A stretch of DNA of 45,448 nt from Mariprofundus sp. UBA1536. Its GTDB lineage: Bacteria > Pseudomonadota > Zetaproteobacteria > Mariprofundales > Mariprofundaceae. Positions within the stretch are counted from its first letter, which is position 1, and each line of letters starts with the position of its first letter. Shown here piece by piece: positions 43,524 through 45,448 of the stretch. A program made the position numbers and the translations under genes. Where the stretch lies: positions 1 through 45,448 of the forward strand of contig DCPU01000007.1 in assembly GCA_002323245.1 (NCBI GenBank), given 5' to 3'. The notes below the pieces were generated by a model that saw nothing but the letters and a program-made list of their open reading frames with translations, ran no database searches and was not told the origin of the DNA.

Positions 43524-44357
43524 ATGTACACATTGATTCACCAGGTTTTGATTGATGCTGCTTTGGCTGAAGACATGGCTTTTAAAGATCTTACAGCCAT
43601 TGCCACCATTCCAGCAGAGCAACAAGCAATTGCCACTATCACGGCTAAGGCTGATGGCGTCTTATCTGGCTGCACCATAGCCGAGCAAGTGATGACCACC
43701 ATGAATGCCAGCATCAAACAAAGTTGGTTCAAACAAGATGAAGACCTGGTAAAGGCTGGAGATGTAATTTGTGAGCTGGACGGCAATATGCGCTCGCTAT
43801 TATCTGCTGAGCGCACAGCTCTTAATTTTTTGCAGCATCTCTCTGGCATTGCGACCGCCACCTTTGCCTACACCAAAGCCCTCAAAGGCACAGGCTGTAT
43901 TGTCGTCGATACTCGCAAAACCACGCCTGGCCTACGTTTTCTGGAAAAGCAAGCCGTACTCCACGGCGGCGGCGCCAACCACCGACACGATTTGGCTTCG
44001 GGCATGCTCATCAAAGAAAACCACATCATTGGTGCAGGATCGATTACCGATGCTGTGGCAGCTTGTCACAAGCTTGCACCCGACACCTGGATTGAAGTGG
44101 AATGTGAAACCTTAGAGGAAGTGCACGAAGCTGTTGCTGTCTGCCCCGATATTATCCTACTGGATAATATGTCGATTGAGGATGTCAGACTTGCGCGTGG
44201 ATTGGTACCCGGCTCCATCGTGTTGGAAGCATCAGGAAACATCACCCTGGCCAACGCCCATGCCTATGCCGCTACCGGCATCAACCGCATTGCCGTGGGC
44301 GCGATTACGCATTCCGCCCCTGCTTTGGATTTATCCATGCGCGTATTACCGCTATAA
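43524..44357 (+). CDS. nadC: Nicotinate-nucleotide pyrophosphorylase (quinolinate phosphoribosyltransferase)
   Basis: 277 aa, normal length. It converts quinolinate and PRPP to nicotinate mononucleotide in de novo NAD synthesis. Seen: ERTALNFLQHLSGIAT, VDTRKTTPGLRFLEKQAV, GGGANHRHDLASGMLIKENH, IEVECETLEE, ILLDNMS and LEASGNI, the active-site blocks in order. AAAGGA precedes the ATG. It supplies the pyridine nucleotide pool used by the neighbouring transhydrogenase (inference). Confidence 0.97.
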   Translation: MYTLIHQVLIDAALAEDMAFKDLTAIATIPAEQQAIATITAKADGVLSGCTIAEQVMTTMNASIKQSWFKQDEDLVKAGDVICELDGNMRSLLSAERTALNFLQHLSGIATATFAYTKALKGTGCIVVDTRKTTPGLRFLEKQAVLHGGGANHRHDLASGMLIKENHIIGAGSITDAVAACHKLAPDTWIEVECETLEEVHEAVAVCPDIILLDNMSIEDVRLARGLVPGSIVLEASGNITLANAHAYAATGINRIAVGAITHSAPALDLSMRVLPL

Positions 44358-44516
44358 ATGCTGATGCCCTTCCCAGCGCATCAAAAATGACGCGTGTATC
44401 TTGGGGTCAGATAACGTCTTGGCAGTCAAGCAGTTTTCACGAGGCAACATGGGGATAATTAAGTGTATTTAGTAAACTGTCACCGTAATCCTGTATCTCC
44501 TTCGTACGTTTTTTAT

Positions 44517-44609
44517 GCATAACGTGGAAGTAAGCGGACGCCGGAGCGCGAAGCGCGGAGGGAACCACAAACGCAGCTTGTGACGGTCCGCTTGACTGTA
44601 GGGTTAGGC
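44517..44609 (-). repeat. Integron-type attC recombination site (probable)
   Basis: On the minus strand it reads GCCTAAC (R'' box, fits RYYYAAC) ... CAAGCGGAC ... GTCCGCTTA ... GTTATGC (R' core, one mismatch to GTTRRRY). The stem AAGCGGAC/GTCCGCTT (44532-44539 with 44586-44593) is perfect. The single extra C in the arm near GCCTAAC is the asymmetry expected of the L'' box, which sets the minus-strand orientation. The interior holds two small hairpins, GCGCGAAGCGCG and a CACAA/TTGTG pair. It begins 25 bases after the stop of the minus-strand SRPBCC gene, as expected for a gene cassette. Confidence 0.7.
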
Positions 44610-44634
44610 GATTTTTGCATCGGTGTATTACACT

Positions 44635-45072
44635 TCAACTTTGAGAATGCGCCGCAGCACTGCGAGCTTTGGCCATCTGTTTGAGATTGCGCAAAGTTAC
44701 AGGCAAGCCTGTATCAATCTGCTTGGTCAGCATCCGCCCGATGAGGAGCCGAAGGGGGCCAGATAGCGTGACCCTGTGAACAACTTCACCTCCGTCGATT
44801 GTTGGATTGAGCTCATGCTCAAAAACCATACGAAACAGAGGAATCTTTGATTCAACGGTAAATGACCGATTTTGAGTAACCTCTATAACTTTCATTGGAA
44901 CGGTGTTCCCTTTAGTCGGCGTGAGTTTTCCTTTGGCTCCAAGTTGAAGTGGGCTATCCAAATACGCGCGCTTGGTATCTGGATCCCAAGTGTGCCAATT
45001 GGCGACATCTTCGTAGATGCCGAAGATCACGCTAGGTGGTGCCTGTACGGATATTTTATGTTCGATCTGCAT
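44635..45072 (-). CDS. SRPBCC (START/polyketide-cyclase-like) protein, cassette gene
   Basis: 145 aa small ligand-binding fold. It starts with MQIEHKISVQAPPSVIFGIY, has VANWHTWDPDTK, KLTPTKGNTVPMKVIEV and a C-terminal helix LPVTLRNLKQMAKA, the usual SRPBCC plan with a hydrophobic pocket. The ligand is unknown. It lies 3 bases after the truncated transposase ORF and is followed by the attC site, so it is probably carried by a mobile cassette rather than belonging to the core genome. Confidence 0.8.
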   Translation of the reverse strand: MQIEHKISVQAPPSVIFGIYEDVANWHTWDPDTKRAYLDSPLQLGAKGKLTPTKGNTVPMKVIEVTQNRSFTVESKIPLFRMVFEHELNPTIDGGEVVHRVTLSGPLRLLIGRMLTKQIDTGLPVTLRNLKQMAKARSAAAHSQS

Positions 45073-45193
45073 GTTTTACGCTTCCTCTTGCCTGAACGGG
45101 CTTCCCGCAATTTGGGCAAAATGACAGTGAACCTTCATAATACTTGCCACACTCTTGACATAGCTTCGGCTTGTCAACGACCGGGAAAAGGTG
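45056..45193 (-). pseudogene. 3' fragment of a zinc-ribbon protein
   Basis: A stop-free frame without a start codon encodes a tail containing CQECGKYYEGSLSFCPNCGK, a clear double CxxC zinc ribbon, ending QARGSVKHADRT. It begins directly after a TGA inside the palindrome at 45185-45207 and overlaps the start of the SRPBCC gene by 17 nt. It looks like the remains of a gene once located upstream of the SRPBCC gene, cut by the event that brought in the transposase fragment. Confidence 0.5.
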
Positions 45194-45339
45194 TCAGATA
45201 CCTTTTCTACAACCAAATGCAAAACGCCCAAAAAAAGTTCGCGATCAGTGTCTGATAAATAAATGTCTGAACGTGCATTGCCACGCGATGTCACATGGTA
45301 AATAGCACCAGGGTATTCTATTCTTAAAGGTCTAGCCAT
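45076..45339 (-). pseudogene. Truncated REP-associated (IS200-like) tyrosine transposase
   Basis: It begins MARPLRIEYPGAIYHVTSRG and continues NARSDIYLSDTDRELFLGVL, the unmistakable N-terminus of RayT/TnpA-REP transposases. Similarity stops at about residue 45, at the palindrome 45185-45207; the remaining ~40 residues are the wrong frame of a zinc-ribbon gene. The catalytic HUH motif and Tyr are missing, so it is inactive. The upstream minus-strand text AAAAGGTGTCAGGTCTTGAA is the kind of leader seen before such genes. Confidence 0.8.
45185..45207. repeat. Palindrome at the transposase/zinc-ribbon junction
   Basis: Perfect 8-bp inverted repeat GAAAAGGT / ACCTTTTC with a 7-nt centre GTCAGAT. 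The text GACACCTTTTC recurs at about 45377-45387, upstream of the transposase start. It could be a REP-like element or the scar of a deletion between two copies. Confidence 0.6.
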
Positions 45340-45448
45340 TGACCTAACATATCATTTGCATTCAAGATTCAAGACCTGACACCTTTTCAGTAATCTTCTC
45401 ATATATTTAATTGAAAAAGCCTCGGAATCCGCGAATCAAGCCTTGACC

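Noticed and set aside
44517..44609. attC read in plus orientation (cassette gene to the left)
   Set aside because: The left box GCATAAC does not fit RYYYAAC, the extra base lies in the right arm, and no gene precedes it on the plus strand other than nadC; the minus orientation fits better.
1..45448. CRISPR arrays, tRNA genes, prophage or complete insertion sequences
   Set aside because: No regularly spaced direct repeats, tRNA-like cloverleaf, phage structural genes or intact transposase were seen.

Overview
The window is a bacterial chromosome segment of moderate GC with tightly packed genes. It suggests a microaerophilic Gram-negative proteobacterium, most likely a zetaproteobacterium of the Mariprofundus/Ghiorsea type. 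That placement is inference from gene content: a secreted delta-class carbonic anhydrase, a complete cbb3 oxidase locus, an AsmA protein, a PilP-like protein and a proton-translocating transhydrogenase. No 16S or tRNA gene is present to confirm it.

Layout. 1-6.3 kb: secreted delta-class carbonic anhydrase, a sigma-54 response regulator, a secreted TPR protein, a second sigma-54 activator with a degenerate receiver domain, and a small coiled-coil protein. 6.3-15.4 kb: housekeeping genes and small conserved genes (CDF metal exporter, ParM-like actin, apaG, DUF6164, a run of touching or overlapping genes including a Rieske protein and a thiamine-phosphate-synthase homologue, YebC/YeeN family protein, mutS, two small membrane proteins). 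15.5-26.9 kb: a divergent cbb3 oxidase locus. The structural genes ccoNOQP, with two extra small membrane ORFs in front, lie on the minus strand. The maturation genes ccoG-ccoH-ccoI-ccoS lie on the plus strand, followed by two mutually paralogous unknown membrane-anchored proteins (with a DUF2892 gene between them), a SafE/UreH-like transporter and a possible 40-residue membrane protein. 27 kb: rnpB (RNase P RNA). 27.4-33.1 kb: asmA-like, yciO-like, purB, pilP-like, nth.

33.1-38.8 kb is the most unusual part. It looks like a peptide-modification locus. Two paralogous cysteine-rich precursors (15 Cys each after a twin-arginine-type signal) lie upstream of a radical SAM/SPASM enzyme, a PqqD-like protein and an HPr-kinase-like P-loop protein, all on the minus strand. 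They are flanked by a plus-strand ATP-grasp gene and a divergent nucleotidyltransferase-like gene. The two mature peptides share their cysteine framework, but one carries only arginine (15 R, 0 K) and the other only lysine (12 K, 0 R). I know of no described system with this combination.

38.8-44.4 kb: a small cytochrome c, a small secreted or membrane protein, the three-gene pnt transhydrogenase operon, an unknown membrane protein and nadC. 44.5-45.4 kb is mobile or accessory DNA: a probable integron-type attC site at the 3' end of a minus-strand SRPBCC gene, preceded by a zinc-ribbon fragment and a truncated REP-associated (IS200-like) transposase. No CRISPR array, tRNA or complete insertion sequence was seen. 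No stretch over about 300 bases lacks a gene or RNA.
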